From: Sarocladium kiliense
Taxonomy: Eukaryota > Ascomycota > Sordariomycetes > Hypocreales > Sarocladiaceae
NCBI GenBank assembly: GCA_030734395.1
Contig: JAUZTG010000029.1
Span: 2,108,001-2,172,000, forward strand
Direction: 5' to 3'
DNA length: 64,000 bases
Shown: positions 22,588 to 32,345 of the stretch, piece after piece
How the letters are laid out: the number at the start of each line of letters is the position of its first letter
Numbering within the stretch: position 1 is the first letter of the stretch
Notes under the pieces: generated by a model
The model's database searches: none
Seen by the model: only the letters and a program-made list of their open reading frames with translations
What the model was told of the DNA's origin: nothing
Position numbers and translations under genes: made by a program

Positions 22588-23053
22588 TCCGAGTCAGAAG
22601 TTGCGGCCTCGGCCACGGTCAACGTACGGAGGCGTGCCCTGGAATGCAGCCATCGGCGGCTAGATTTCACAAAGTGAGCAATAGCTGAAACCCTAAATTT
22701 GCCCACTGATGGAGCTGAGCCATTCCGAGACGCCCAGCCAAGCTTCTGACTAAAGAATTGCCTTGGCCGGGCTGGGTCTCGGATTACTTGGGGCCCCGGA
22801 TGGAGGGATTTACCCCACACACTGTTGAGGGGGAGGCTTGAAGCTGGAGAGAATCCGAGACGAGTCCGAGATGCGCTTGCATTAGTCCGGGATGCTTGCA
22901 TCCGGAATTCTTCACAGCCTCGGATTTCCTGTAGTTGATGAAGTGATGGGCGTATGCTGAGGTCACAAGGGCGGCGACCTCGCCGTTTCGGAAATGATCA
23001 CGGCTGTACTACATGTCGCGAGCATCTTCGACTTTTAAGCGCGAACTCCGAGA
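22588..23053. promoter_or_regulatory. array of seven TCCGAG/CTCGGA elements
   Basis: TCCGAG is at 22588, 22734, 22854, 22865 and 23047; its reverse, CTCGGA, is at 22778 and 22919. Five of the seven extend to the heptamer TCCGAGA/TCTCGGA. By chance about 0.2 copies of a hexamer on either strand would be expected in 466 bp, so seven is a strong excess. Each contains a CGG/CCG core. The two copies at 22854 and 22865 are spaced 11 bp, one helical turn. They are probably sites for a Zn2Cys6 activator. Confidence 0.55.
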
Positions 23054-23071
23054 ATCGCCGTCAAGGATATC

Positions 23072-23078
23072 TATATAA
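23072..23078 (+). promoter_or_regulatory. TATA box of the aldolase gene
   Basis: TATATAA lies 149 bp before the ATG at 23227, with CT- and CA-rich DNA between them that fits a transcription start and leader. Confidence 0.5.
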
Positions 23079-23226
23079 TCGAGTGATATCCGGACCTTGA
23101 AAGGATTCAGATCATCACAAATATCACAGCAACCTAGCAGATCAAGCCTTCAAACACTCGACATCTCATCCTTCATACCCTGTTCACCCAATATCATCAA
23201 TAAACCACTCCATCAACACCAGCAAA

Positions 23227-24171
23227 ATGGGTTCTGCTTCTCAGGTTGGCTTCGACATGCACGGGCTCACCCCTGCCCCTGTCACACCTTTCACCAAGGA
23301 CGGCGCTGTCGATTACGACGCTATCCAGCGCCTGGGCTCCTGGCTCGGAAGCATCCCTGGTGTCAAGGGTCTCGTTGTTCTCGGACACGCCGGCGAGGGT
23401 ACCTTCCTTACCCCGGAGGAGCAGATCTCTGTCATCAAGGCCTTCTATAAGTCTGTCAACGGCACTGTTCCTATCATTGCTGGTATCACTGGTGAGGGTA
23501 CTGAGGTTGCCGCTCTTGAGGCTAAGCGCGCAAAGGAGGCCGGTGCCGCTGCTGGTCTTCTCTACCCTTCTCACGGCTGGCTCCGATTCGGCTACCAAGA
23601 TGGCGCTCCCCAGGACCGCTACAAGCGTGTCTATGAAGTCAGCGGTCTGCCCCTGATCCTCTTCCAGTACCCCGACAACACCAAGGCCACCTACAGCCTC
23701 CAGACTATGCTTGACATTTCTGCTCAGCCCGGTGTCTTCGCCATGAAGAACGGCGTTCGCAACATGCGCCGCTGGGACACCGAAATCCCCGTCATCAAGC
23801 GTGAGCGCCCCGACCTCCAGATCCTCACTTGCCACGATGAGTACCTCCTTCACACCGTCTTTGACACCGATGGTATGCTGGTCGGCTATGGAAACATTGC
23901 ACCTGAGGCTCTGTTGGAGATGATTGATGCTGGCAAGAAGAAGGACTACGTCAAGGCCCGCCAAATCCACGACCAGCTGCTCCCCGTCACTAAGGCTGTC
24001 TACCACCGCGGCTCTCACATGGAGGGTACTGTTGCCCTGAAGCACGCTCTCGTTGCCCGTGGCATCCTTGAGCATGCTACCGTACGATCACCTCTACTTC
24101 CTCTCCCCGAGGGTGCAGAGGCTGAGATCCACGGTGCTATCAAGTCTGCGGCGCTCAAGAAGGTCGCATAG
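23227..24171 (+). CDS. class I aldolase of the dihydrodipicolinate synthase / N-acetylneuraminate lyase family
   Basis: Intronless, 314 residues, the usual length for this (beta/alpha)8 family. The substrate-carboxylate loop GHAGEGT is at 53-59, the catalytic Tyr is Y148 in LFQYPDN and the Schiff-base Lys is K174 in FAMKNGVRN. Fungi make lysine through aminoadipate and have no use for DapA itself, so the role is more likely cleavage or dehydration of a 2-keto-3-deoxy sugar acid or a related pyruvate-yielding substrate. Codon use is strongly biased (C-ending and GGT/GCT codons, almost no rare codons), unlike neighbouring regulators, implying high expression. Divergent from an anion-type permease under a promoter with a TATA box and many repeated elements, so probably substrate-induced. 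Exact substrate unknown. Confidence 0.85.
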   Translation: MGSASQVGFDMHGLTPAPVTPFTKDGAVDYDAIQRLGSWLGSIPGVKGLVVLGHAGEGTFLTPEEQISVIKAFYKSVNGTVPIIAGITGEGTEVAALEAKRAKEAGAAAGLLYPSHGWLRFGYQDGAPQDRYKRVYEVSGLPLILFQYPDNTKATYSLQTMLDISAQPGVFAMKNGVRNMRRWDTEIPVIKRERPDLQILTCHDEYLLHTVFDTDGMLVGYGNIAPEALLEMIDAGKKKDYVKARQIHDQLLPVTKAVYHRGSHMEGTVALKHALVARGILEHATVRSPLLPLPEGAEAEIHGAIKSAALKKVA

Positions 24172-25573
24172 ATATATGATGAATGATGAAGGGAGGCGTA
24201 TGAGATCATGTACATAAGCATTTTGGAGTTAATGAATGAAGGCAATAGAGTGAATTTCACAATCTCAGCTTGCAGACGTGGAAGACTGTGATTGATGAGG
24301 AAGCGTCCCACATGCGTTTGAGAAGACCGAGGGAGTTCATTGAGCAATTGACCAGTTTCGCATAATTGCCGAGCAAGTGTGAGTGTAATTACATGGCTAC
24401 AGTATGACTTGGTTGGGGAGCAAAGTCGCCTGCGAGGGAAGACCGACACGGATTCCCCCCTTTGACCCAGCATCCTAATAAACATGAACAGGGTCTCTAT
24501 GTATCGTATGATATACTAGGGCACAGGAAGGAAATTTAATGTGGAGACAAGATTTTAAAGAATGAGCAAACTTCTCTCCTTACCAATTCTCGTATGTTGT
24601 TCGGCTATTGGAGTAGCTGGCTTATGGTCAATAAGATTTCATCTCGCACAGTTCTGCCATCAGGCGATGACACTATTTTCTGGAACAAGGAGGACCCTTG
24701 AATGCCACACTCCTTCTTGGAAGACTTCAGGTGGATGGGATCCTGATATCATGCTCGCGCGGGTGGCGGAGATAATTATGACGAGCGTCCTGTGAGAGTG
24801 CACATGTCATGAGACTTAATCATGGATTGATGTTAAGACCAGCAACTACGCTCTCATGATTCTCCTCGGTTCAGGTTACCTTTCTCGCCTTCGCATGTTT
24901 CTGCCATCCCCAAATCTATTTCCTTCCGAGCTTTCGACAATCGCGGCAGAGCCTAGGACTCGTGTGTATGTTCAGGCGTTGTCCACGGTGAATATCTCGG
25001 TGAGCGCAATACTCCACGTAATGATGCCCGCAACTAAATTTCGTTGATTGACACATTACGAGATCTACAAAATTCGCGGGCAACAAATGCAAATTCTATC
25101 CAACAGGAAGGAATCACGACGAGTAATGTCCGAGGTGATTGAGGCCCGGAGTTCTTTATGAGGGATGCACTGCTGGATTATGTGTTGGCAAGAGATTTCC
25201 CCGTTACGAGCGGACCTTGGTGTTATATGTCCGCAAGCATCGCGACAAGATGAAGGCCAGTGCGTGACACGGCGGCTTACTGTGAAACAGTCAGTTCACG
25301 ACTGCCATTGATTGCATGTATGCACAAGCGCTGACATTGCCTTTAGGTTGTGTGTATTCATCTCTAGTATTTCAATCTCATCACATAAGGCCCAGTTCTT
25401 CTGCAAATAGGGACTGGGCAGATCTCTTAATCATCGTGATATCTTGCTTTAACTGCTACTAGCCTACGTACGGCTGATATAAGCGAAAGTAATGCACTGC
25501 TGATGTGTCCCTCCAATCACATTCAAGGAAAACGATCGGAATCCGCGCAATCTGTGAAGTTTTACCATTTGAT
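24172..25573. other. 1.4-kb intergenic region
   Basis: The 3' UTR of the aldolase and the 3' end of the next gene flank this stretch. A short frame at 24562-24795 begins with a hydrophobic, signal-like stretch (MSKLLSLPILVCCSAIGVAG) but is only 77 codons long, has no known relatives that I recognise and is not called. Confidence 0.45.
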
Positions 25574-26890
25574 TTACTTTTTGAACACAGAATCCGGAAC
25601 AGGAACAGGTGCCTGTGGAACCAGAGTGGCCACGGAGCGGTGAGGCCAGGTCAATGGACCAAAGTCGAGGTTCACCAGTTGCGTGTACTGGATTTGCTTC
25701 GTCTCAACCTTGATCTTTTGGTGCTTGGTGATCTCGTGCGGCGGCTTAACTTCGAAAACCGGTACTGGCGTAACCTGGCTGGGCTGCTTAGGTTTGATGT
25801 GCAAGGGGGCGTGCCCAGGCTTCCAACAAGGTACTTCAATCTCGTACTCGACGGTCTCGATCCAGAAGATGGCATCCATATGCAGAGCATTGGCGTTCGG
25901 CACAGCGGCAGTTGTGGCATCACCTGGGGCAGGCTTGGTACCGGTGAGGAAGGCAATGTTGCTCGTGCCGTCATCCTCCAGGGGTATATCCGGTGGGGTC
26001 GTAGAGATGATGATGGTAATCGTCTCTGTGATCTTTTGGTCCTTGATAGCATCACGAAGGATAACATTGACATCGTCCAGGATCTCCTGTGTGATTGTTC
26101 CTTCGGCAATGAACTTGGTCAAGTCCTGGGGGAGTCTCGCTGTGCCTGTAGCAGTTGCGGTCTGGGCAGGGAAGGGCTGCAAGTTGGTAGGTTGTCCGAT
26201 GAAGAATGGGGTAATTGGGGCAGCAGCAATCTTGGGTGGTCCAGGGAAAGGGTCTTGAAGCTGGATACCTTGAGCGTTGATGCTGGTACCGTGAGGGATT
26301 GTTCCCATACGTGAGACGGATGCCGGGAGCTTGGGGTCAACATCCGTTGCAGGGACGTGCATCCACATTCCATTCTCAATATGAATGTTGATGGGATCGC
26401 CATCACGCTTTCCAGTCTCTGGGTTGGCAATATCGTCAACGGACTGCACATAGGTGACTCCGTTGAGGAAGATGTCACCCTGTCCTGAGAAGCCGCGGTT
26501 GGGGATATCGCCCAACGGGGCACTGAAAGACAAGGTCTCTCGAGTCAGATTCAGTTCCAACACCGAATCATTTGGGAATGCCGGCGGCGGGGGATCCACG
26601 GGGATAGGGAGCTTGGTGGGTGTTGCGCCACTGTTCGGGCGGAAGATCTGGTTGAACCCAATGCCATGCCAGACGCCAGGAAAGCTGGACAACACACCGA
26701 GATCGGCTGCCTTCTTCCGCCTCCGTTCTGAACCCGAGGTGTACTTGCTATCAACCTCCTGAAAGTGAAAGTCAGGCGGAAGGACAACATGAGGGAATGA
26801 TTGATCAGTATCAGGATTCCTCGTAGCACCCTCAGCCCCAACGGGAAGGGAACTGCCACTGTCGGCTTGATGCTTCACAGGTTGAGACAT
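25574..26890 (-). CDS. conserved fungal protein with a lipocalin-like (GxWxGxG) N-terminal motif
   Basis: Single exon, 438 residues, ATG at 26890. Near residues 70-80 is FPGVWHGIGFNQIFRP, which resembles the first strand of lipocalin/nitrobindin-type beta barrels (G-x-W-x-G-x-G). It is followed by strands such as LELNLTRETLSF, GLTY-like FLNGVTYVQSV, and the pair NGMWMHVPAT / RMGTIPHGTSINAQG, a pattern I associate with a conserved group of uncharacterised fungal and bacterial proteins. The second half has AIFWIETVEYEIEVP and a Pro-rich C-terminus. There is no signal peptide and no membrane segment. The barrel assignment is tentative; heme or lipid binding is only a possibility. Confidence 0.7.
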   Translation of the reverse strand: MSQPVKHQADSGSSLPVGAEGATRNPDTDQSFPHVVLPPDFHFQEVDSKYTSGSERRRKKAADLGVLSSFPGVWHGIGFNQIFRPNSGATPTKLPIPVDPPPPAFPNDSVLELNLTRETLSFSAPLGDIPNRGFSGQGDIFLNGVTYVQSVDDIANPETGKRDGDPINIHIENGMWMHVPATDVDPKLPASVSRMGTIPHGTSINAQGIQLQDPFPGPPKIAAAPITPFFIGQPTNLQPFPAQTATATGTARLPQDLTKFIAEGTITQEILDDVNVILRDAIKDQKITETITIIISTTPPDIPLEDDGTSNIAFLTGTKPAPGDATTAAVPNANALHMDAIFWIETVEYEIEVPCWKPGHAPLHIKPKQPSQVTPVPVFEVKPPHEITKHQKIKVETKQIQYTQLVNLDFGPLTWPHRSVATLVPQAPVPVPDSVFKK

Positions 26891-29233
26891 TCTGCAACGC
26901 TTGGTTCAAGAGAGATGACTGGGATTTGGTAACCTCAGGAGGATGTTATTCGTGACAGAACTACAGGCAATTGACTAAGGAGCGGACTTTATACTACACT
27001 GCTCTGGAACCACTTAGCCAATAAGATAAATCCTATTGCTCATCATCAGCTGTGGCGGTCTCGAACACCATATGGGTGTGATCACGCATTGCATGTTCGT
27101 GTATCACTCGCACATGCCTCTTGGAGAGATGCCGGTTCGCAAAGGGTTGGCGTAATCCTCACCGAATGCAGGTCTGAGTTGCATCGTGGCTGTCGCACTT
27201 TAGGAACCATGCAGGCGGCATTAGAAACCCGCGGGTCCTGGAAGGCAACGATCTACCGTTTTTTACGAGCTGATGTAAGCTGATGTTGGTTTACTCGTTT
27301 AACAGAATTGTCCTTGCCAAATCTTACGTGCTCGGAGGTTGTGCTTTAGGAATTGATGGTAGCATACCTTAGTCCTAACTAAAGGTTCCTATAAGACGGC
27401 GCATTGTAAGCACTAAGAGGCGCGGTACCCGACAAGTCTAAGTTTGACCAATGATAGAATTAGCTATAGGACGGGAGCTTGCGGCATGGTTTGAAGCATA
27501 GCATCCATATAGCAACTTTCGGCGAACGCACCGCGATGTTCATTTTCGTGCCCAAGATTAACCAGAGCATACAAGCTGTCAACAGACTCCAGGAAAGCCC
27601 AGACGATCAACTATTATTCTTCGTCTCTGGAATGAAGAAGTGCACGCCTAAACGATATTATGGAGAATCGGGTTACCATCGGTCGGCTTACACACTCCAG
27701 CTACGGCTGAACCGTGGTGGCTGACACACCGGCACCTCCCTGCCGATTATGTGCATGTGGCCTCTGGACAGGATTGGCTTCTTTCTTGCATGAATGGCTG
27801 ATGAAGGCTGTGTATACCGAAGATGTAAAAGGACAGATTGGCAACTTGCGGGCGTGAAATACCATCCAAGTTCATCAGATGACCGTTGCCAACAATCAAA
27901 GAGGCTGCAAGGTACGAACATCGTAGTGTGGCTCAGCTCGCACGTCAAGCATTCGGCTGCTGGAATTTGTCTAGACATATATGTGGCCTCTTCTAATGGC
28001 CTTTTGGAAATAGGTACTCTGAAGGATACTTCAGAAGAATGGGTCTCCTTTCCTAGATCTTGGGACGAGGCAATGGAGAAGCGCCGAGTTCAACGAAGGA
28101 CTCGTCAGCCTTGGGAAATGCCATAGCATCACTCCGGCCAACTCTCGTCTACGCCTGACTTGTCATGGTTTTTGATGTTCTGTTACGTACATCCTTTGCG
28201 TGTAAAACATAGATGATAAAGTTTCGAGACGACCACGTGTGTGAGGTTCCACTCGCTATGAACCATCCAACTTAGTGACCTACGGCAACCCACGTGAGGA
28301 CCGTTGCTACACCTATGTGCCGTGTTTGTGAGCATCACATGATCATTCTACTATGATGGGGATCGCGGTCTCGAACCGGACGATCGCATAAGTATGGACG
28401 CCACGACGGTCAGCTTCTGTATGGGCGGACCTCAGAAACCCGATCACGCAAGGTTTCGAACTAGGCACAAGGCGCCACATTGATGCCCCCCAATGGACTG
28501 AAATGGATGCTCAAAGAAACAAAAAGAGCCGTTTCAGCCGTTGAGACATGGTTTGTTGGCTTCCACCAAGGAGACAGCTACTCTGAGTGCTGCCGTAGGA
28601 TGGGGTCAGCACGGAGCTAGTGAGAAGCTTCTTTTTTGCGAGAAGGCTATCCCTGTTTAAATATGGGAAATTGACAAGACAAAAAGCGTAGAATTCATGG
28701 TCTCTTCCATGTAAGCCTCTAATGACTTGCTAGTGTTGGGATCTTATGCGATATCTTGCTAATCATCTAGGTTGAAGTCGAAGACCCGTCGAGTTTTCCC
28801 GGATATCAGCTTTGGCCACTACATCCACCTACCTCAATTACTCATCACACGCGAACTGTTTGGCACCTCCGCTACCTGCTTGAATGTTAGCAGTGCCGAC
28901 TTCCCGCGTGGCTGCATTGTGGCTGTGAATAGGGATGTGAAGGAGCTGGACAACCATCACAGCAAGATTGCCAACAAAGGCCTAATTGGAACTCGGGCGT
29001 CTTTGGAAAACATGGGAGCGGGGAATCAGAGTTTAAGGAATCTAGGTAGAGGAACACCGATACCAGAGGAACATTCGACAGCTTGAGCAAAGACTCTAAT
29101 TGTCCCATGAAACTGCTGTTGTTTTGCTTTACTTCGCATACGTCTGATGTCTTCACTCTAGCCTTCGTTCGTTTTCCCCGTTGAGCTTGCCCATCTCCTA
29201 GGCACACCAGCCTTTCACTGGCTGCTTCGATCA
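26891..29233. other. 2.3-kb intergenic region
   Basis: Holds the promoter of the lipocalin-like gene (a TATACTACAC-like word near 26990) and the 3' side of the hydrolase gene. Open frames at 27479-27724, 27794-28126 and 28772-29086 have no recognisable family and no supporting introns. CACGTG-like words occur near 28235 and 28292. Nothing else is supported. Confidence 0.45.
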
Positions 29234-31242
29234 CTAGTCAAGGCATAAATGTCCACCAGTCTTGAAGTCAAGTACGCCGTGGTTTGGATACGGGTAACCG
29301 GTTTCTTCGATTGCTCTCTCGAATGGACTAGGTTCGCCATGGGAAGGAACAACGCTATCATGCGGTCAGCGCTTTTTGTTATCATCTCATTGCACCACTC
29401 AATACTCACATAGCGCTTCTGCTCAGTCCGTCCAGAGAAGCATCATGAAGCCAACGGAAAGCGACATTTCCATCGGTACCCCTGCCCGTCTGCCACGCGT
29501 CACCCTCGTAGGCAAGGATGGAACTATTTGCAGTCGGGCAGCGTGAGGTGACAATGGCATATGTCCAGTCAACGCAATGCGGCTGTCCAGGGCGCCAGAG
29601 GAATCGAGCTTGCATGGTACTATCTGAATGGATATATGGCTTACCCTCACTTTGCAGGTGCCCGTTAGTCGTTATGTAAAGATGAAATGCAGATGATACA
29701 AACTTACCTAAAAGTGATGAGTTCAGCACCGGGAATCAAGCTCCAGTACTCCACAGCCACCTCCGGAACGATGATCTTTGCTCCAGCTGCCACGAGCTTG
29801 GCACCATCATACGTATGATCGTGATGATGATGCGTCGGCTGTGAATTGGTCAGAAGGAGAAGCCGAAGAGATGATTAACAAATACTAACCCAGAAGTGAG
29901 TAATGTTCCGACCAAGAGTCTCATGGACGTATTGAATGACCAAGTCAGTCTGATGTGGGGGCGCTTCAAACACGATCAGAGAGTCTTCAAACTCAAGGAT
30001 CAGTTGTGCAAAGTCGGGCTTCTCTTCCACCACAATATGATGAACATTTGGCAAGTCGCTAGCCGGATTTGTCACAGTGAAGCCACCAAGAGTTCCCGGA
30101 TATAGACCTCCCCAGATGAGATTGGTCCAGTACTCGTTGATCTCTGCGTGCGAGTAGCCTTCAACCTGCTCTGGTGGAGTTGGCTCGGTGTCCGTATCTT
30201 CGAGGTCGAGTCCATCGAAGAAGTCACTGGCGAAGCCGGGATTGACCTTTACCCTCGCTACTGTGGCTTCTTCGAGGAGAGAATCGCTGTTGTACATCAC
30301 CAGTTGACGGTGGGGAAACCATATGCCATCCGTATTGGTGTAGTTGAGGAGTAAAAGATCCTTGGTCGAGTCTCCGAAGATGGCATGGTCCTCAAATGAC
30401 CGAATGATGGCAGGACGGGCCTCGACATCGAAGCCGACCACAAGGCCTAAAACGTCGTCTCTTACCGCGGGGTATGTGACCTCGCCGGCCTGTATAGTCA
30501 ATGGGACTGGGTCATGGCGTTCAACCTAATTGCCTCATTAGTGACGGAGGGTGCCACTATGGCCACGGTGAAATACCTCAAGCAGGAGTGTTGGAGACAG
30601 CTTTTGCGCGTTGAATACCAGGTAGTCAGTCAGGGCCGCTTGTACAGGTTAGTCATCTCTATAGAATCCTTGCAGTCACTGCTACAGCACATACCATCTG
30701 CATAGCCAGTAGTCTGCTCTGGTGGATACCAGATGGCATTGTTGCCCTGAACATAGCAGGAGTACCCATCGTCACCACCTCGAACGACAAGCGAAAAGCT
30801 TCCCGGCGGCAGTGAAGGGTCAATGAAATAGTAGTACTCTATGAAGTGTAAGACGGCGTAGGAAGCACTCAAAGCGTGGAGAAGGCTTACCGGAGCGTTG
30901 AAAGTCTCGATCAATCCTCTGTTGGATTGTGTTGGTCTCTTCGAAGGAAAACGATATGTTCTGAGCACCTTTACTAACAACCCATCGGTCACTTGTCAAT
31001 AGATTGTAATTCTGTTTTAGAGTATTAACACGGAGAATACTGAAGATGGTTAGCGTTTTAGAATCTTAGGGACAGTGCTGAACGAACTCTGGATATTCGT
31101 ATGTCACGCCCGATAGCCCACTCAAAGCTTCTCTTCCCCCGAGAGCCTCGATTGCGTTGTCAATTAGATCTTTGGCAGACGCATCAACTGATAACACTGG
31201 ACATCCGAGCAGCGCCGTGGCTAGGAAAAGTGTTGGCAGCAT
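29234..31242 (-). CDS. secreted metallo-beta-lactamase-fold hydrolase
   Basis: CDS complement(29234..29354, 29410..29649, 29708..29838, 29890..30525, 30577..30638, 30695..30838, 30891..31039, 31088..31242), 545 residues, eight exons. A signal peptide opens the protein (MLPTLFLATALLGCPVLSV, cut near residue 20-24). Then come the ALGG--SGLSGVTYE segment, the repeat-like CYVQGNNAIWYPP region, and SFEDHAIFG with DGIWFPHR. The metal-binding motif HHHHDH (H-x-H-x-D-H) is at residues 385-390 in exon 6, and AIVVPSHGEP in the last exon supplies a later His. The last exon ends GHLCLD. All seven introns (48-58 nt) were chosen by frame and family similarity. It is a predicted extracellular or vacuolar metal-dependent hydrolase of unknown substrate. 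The neighbouring GH32 gene is on the same strand but separated by 1.1 kb. Confidence 0.8.
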
Positions 31243-32345
31243 GATTGGCTTTCTCAAAAGGAACGATATACGATTGGTCTTCGATGAGGTCAACGTCCAT
31301 TCTGCTATTGATCGCGGTCCTTATCTGCTCTTTATATAAGCGGAAATGGCATTTTAACCAAGACCTGTCCATCAGTAAGCAATGAACTCCGATCCGCATT
31401 TTGGCTATGCTTATTTCTAAGCCTGCGTGCAACCTGGCAAGCAGCTACTGGGGTGTGAGGGTCGCTCGCTAGGCTGCGCCTTACATAGACTGATTGAGCA
31501 CTCGAGCTACCTAGCTTTCTATTTCAATGTCGAATGAAGTCCAATCTGGTCAGAGGCCACGTGAAGAATGATTGATGATTCGGTTGTGGCGGTATCTCAA
31601 TCCTAAGAGTTATAGTCTCGTGGGCGTCCCACTGAATCGGGGATAACAAGGCTCCTCACAAATACTATCCCTCAAAACCATGATCTATCGCACCGCGAGA
31701 GTATTATTATTTGCTGGAGGGTACCGCACATGGGACTTTGCCAAAGTTGTCGTTCCGGCATATCGTAAAGTGGTTCTCTCGTAAGCAACAGTGTGTGATC
31801 TAGAATGGATTCGAACTGTGGGATTCATTGCAGTTTGCCGAAAGCTATGTGAACAGCCATACTTACCAAAAAATGCCCAAAGAAGGCAAGACGTACCTCA
31901 TTGGTAGGTGTTTGTCAGCCACCACGTCTTCTGCTACAATACTCCGACTATGCGGAACAAGACGTTCTCGGGAGCGGAGATGTAGTGGACGGAATCTTTG
32001 GGCTGCATATGACCCATGTCGCTAGGATAGACGCTGACTATTGCTCCACGGCGTGCAACCCTTGTTCAGAGTACTGCGTTTCAAGATTCGACGATGATAG
32101 TCTGGAGAGGAGGAAATGATTCCATCCTACGGGAATTAGCACGCAGGGGTTAACAGGAGCTCAAACCTATGTATTGTACCCCGTATATGTTGAAATTGAA
32201 CAGAACATCTAATATAGGGCAACGTTCTAATGCCATTGGATCACCTTGTCGAAGGTTATCCATCTATGCACCTCTGAAACAACGGATTGGTCGCTTGAAC
32301 AATCCTGTCGTCCGAATTAGCTCTTCCAAGCTCCCTGAGCCTAAG
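31243..32345. other. 1.1-kb intergenic region
   Basis: Contains the promoter of the hydrolase (a TATATAAG word near 31333, about 90 bp before its start codon) and the 3' flank of the GH32 gene. No gene can be supported. Confidence 0.5.

Larger units (their letters stand above)
22229..23226. promoter_or_regulatory. shared divergent promoter of permease and aldolase
   Basis: These 998 bp separate the two start codons. Seven TCCGAG/CTCGGA hexamers lie in 22588-23053 (separate entry). A TATA box is at 23072-23078. The 5' UTR of the aldolase mRNA is A/C-rich (CATCAA, CACC words), which is usual for highly expressed fungal genes. Confidence 0.7.

Noticed and set aside
23197..24075. 292-codon frame antisense to the aldolase
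   Set aside because: Produced by the strong codon bias of the aldolase gene; the sense strand has full catalytic motifs.
25505..26314. 269-codon frame antisense to the lipocalin-like gene
   Set aside because: The minus-strand gene is longer, starts with ATG and shows family motifs; this one does not.
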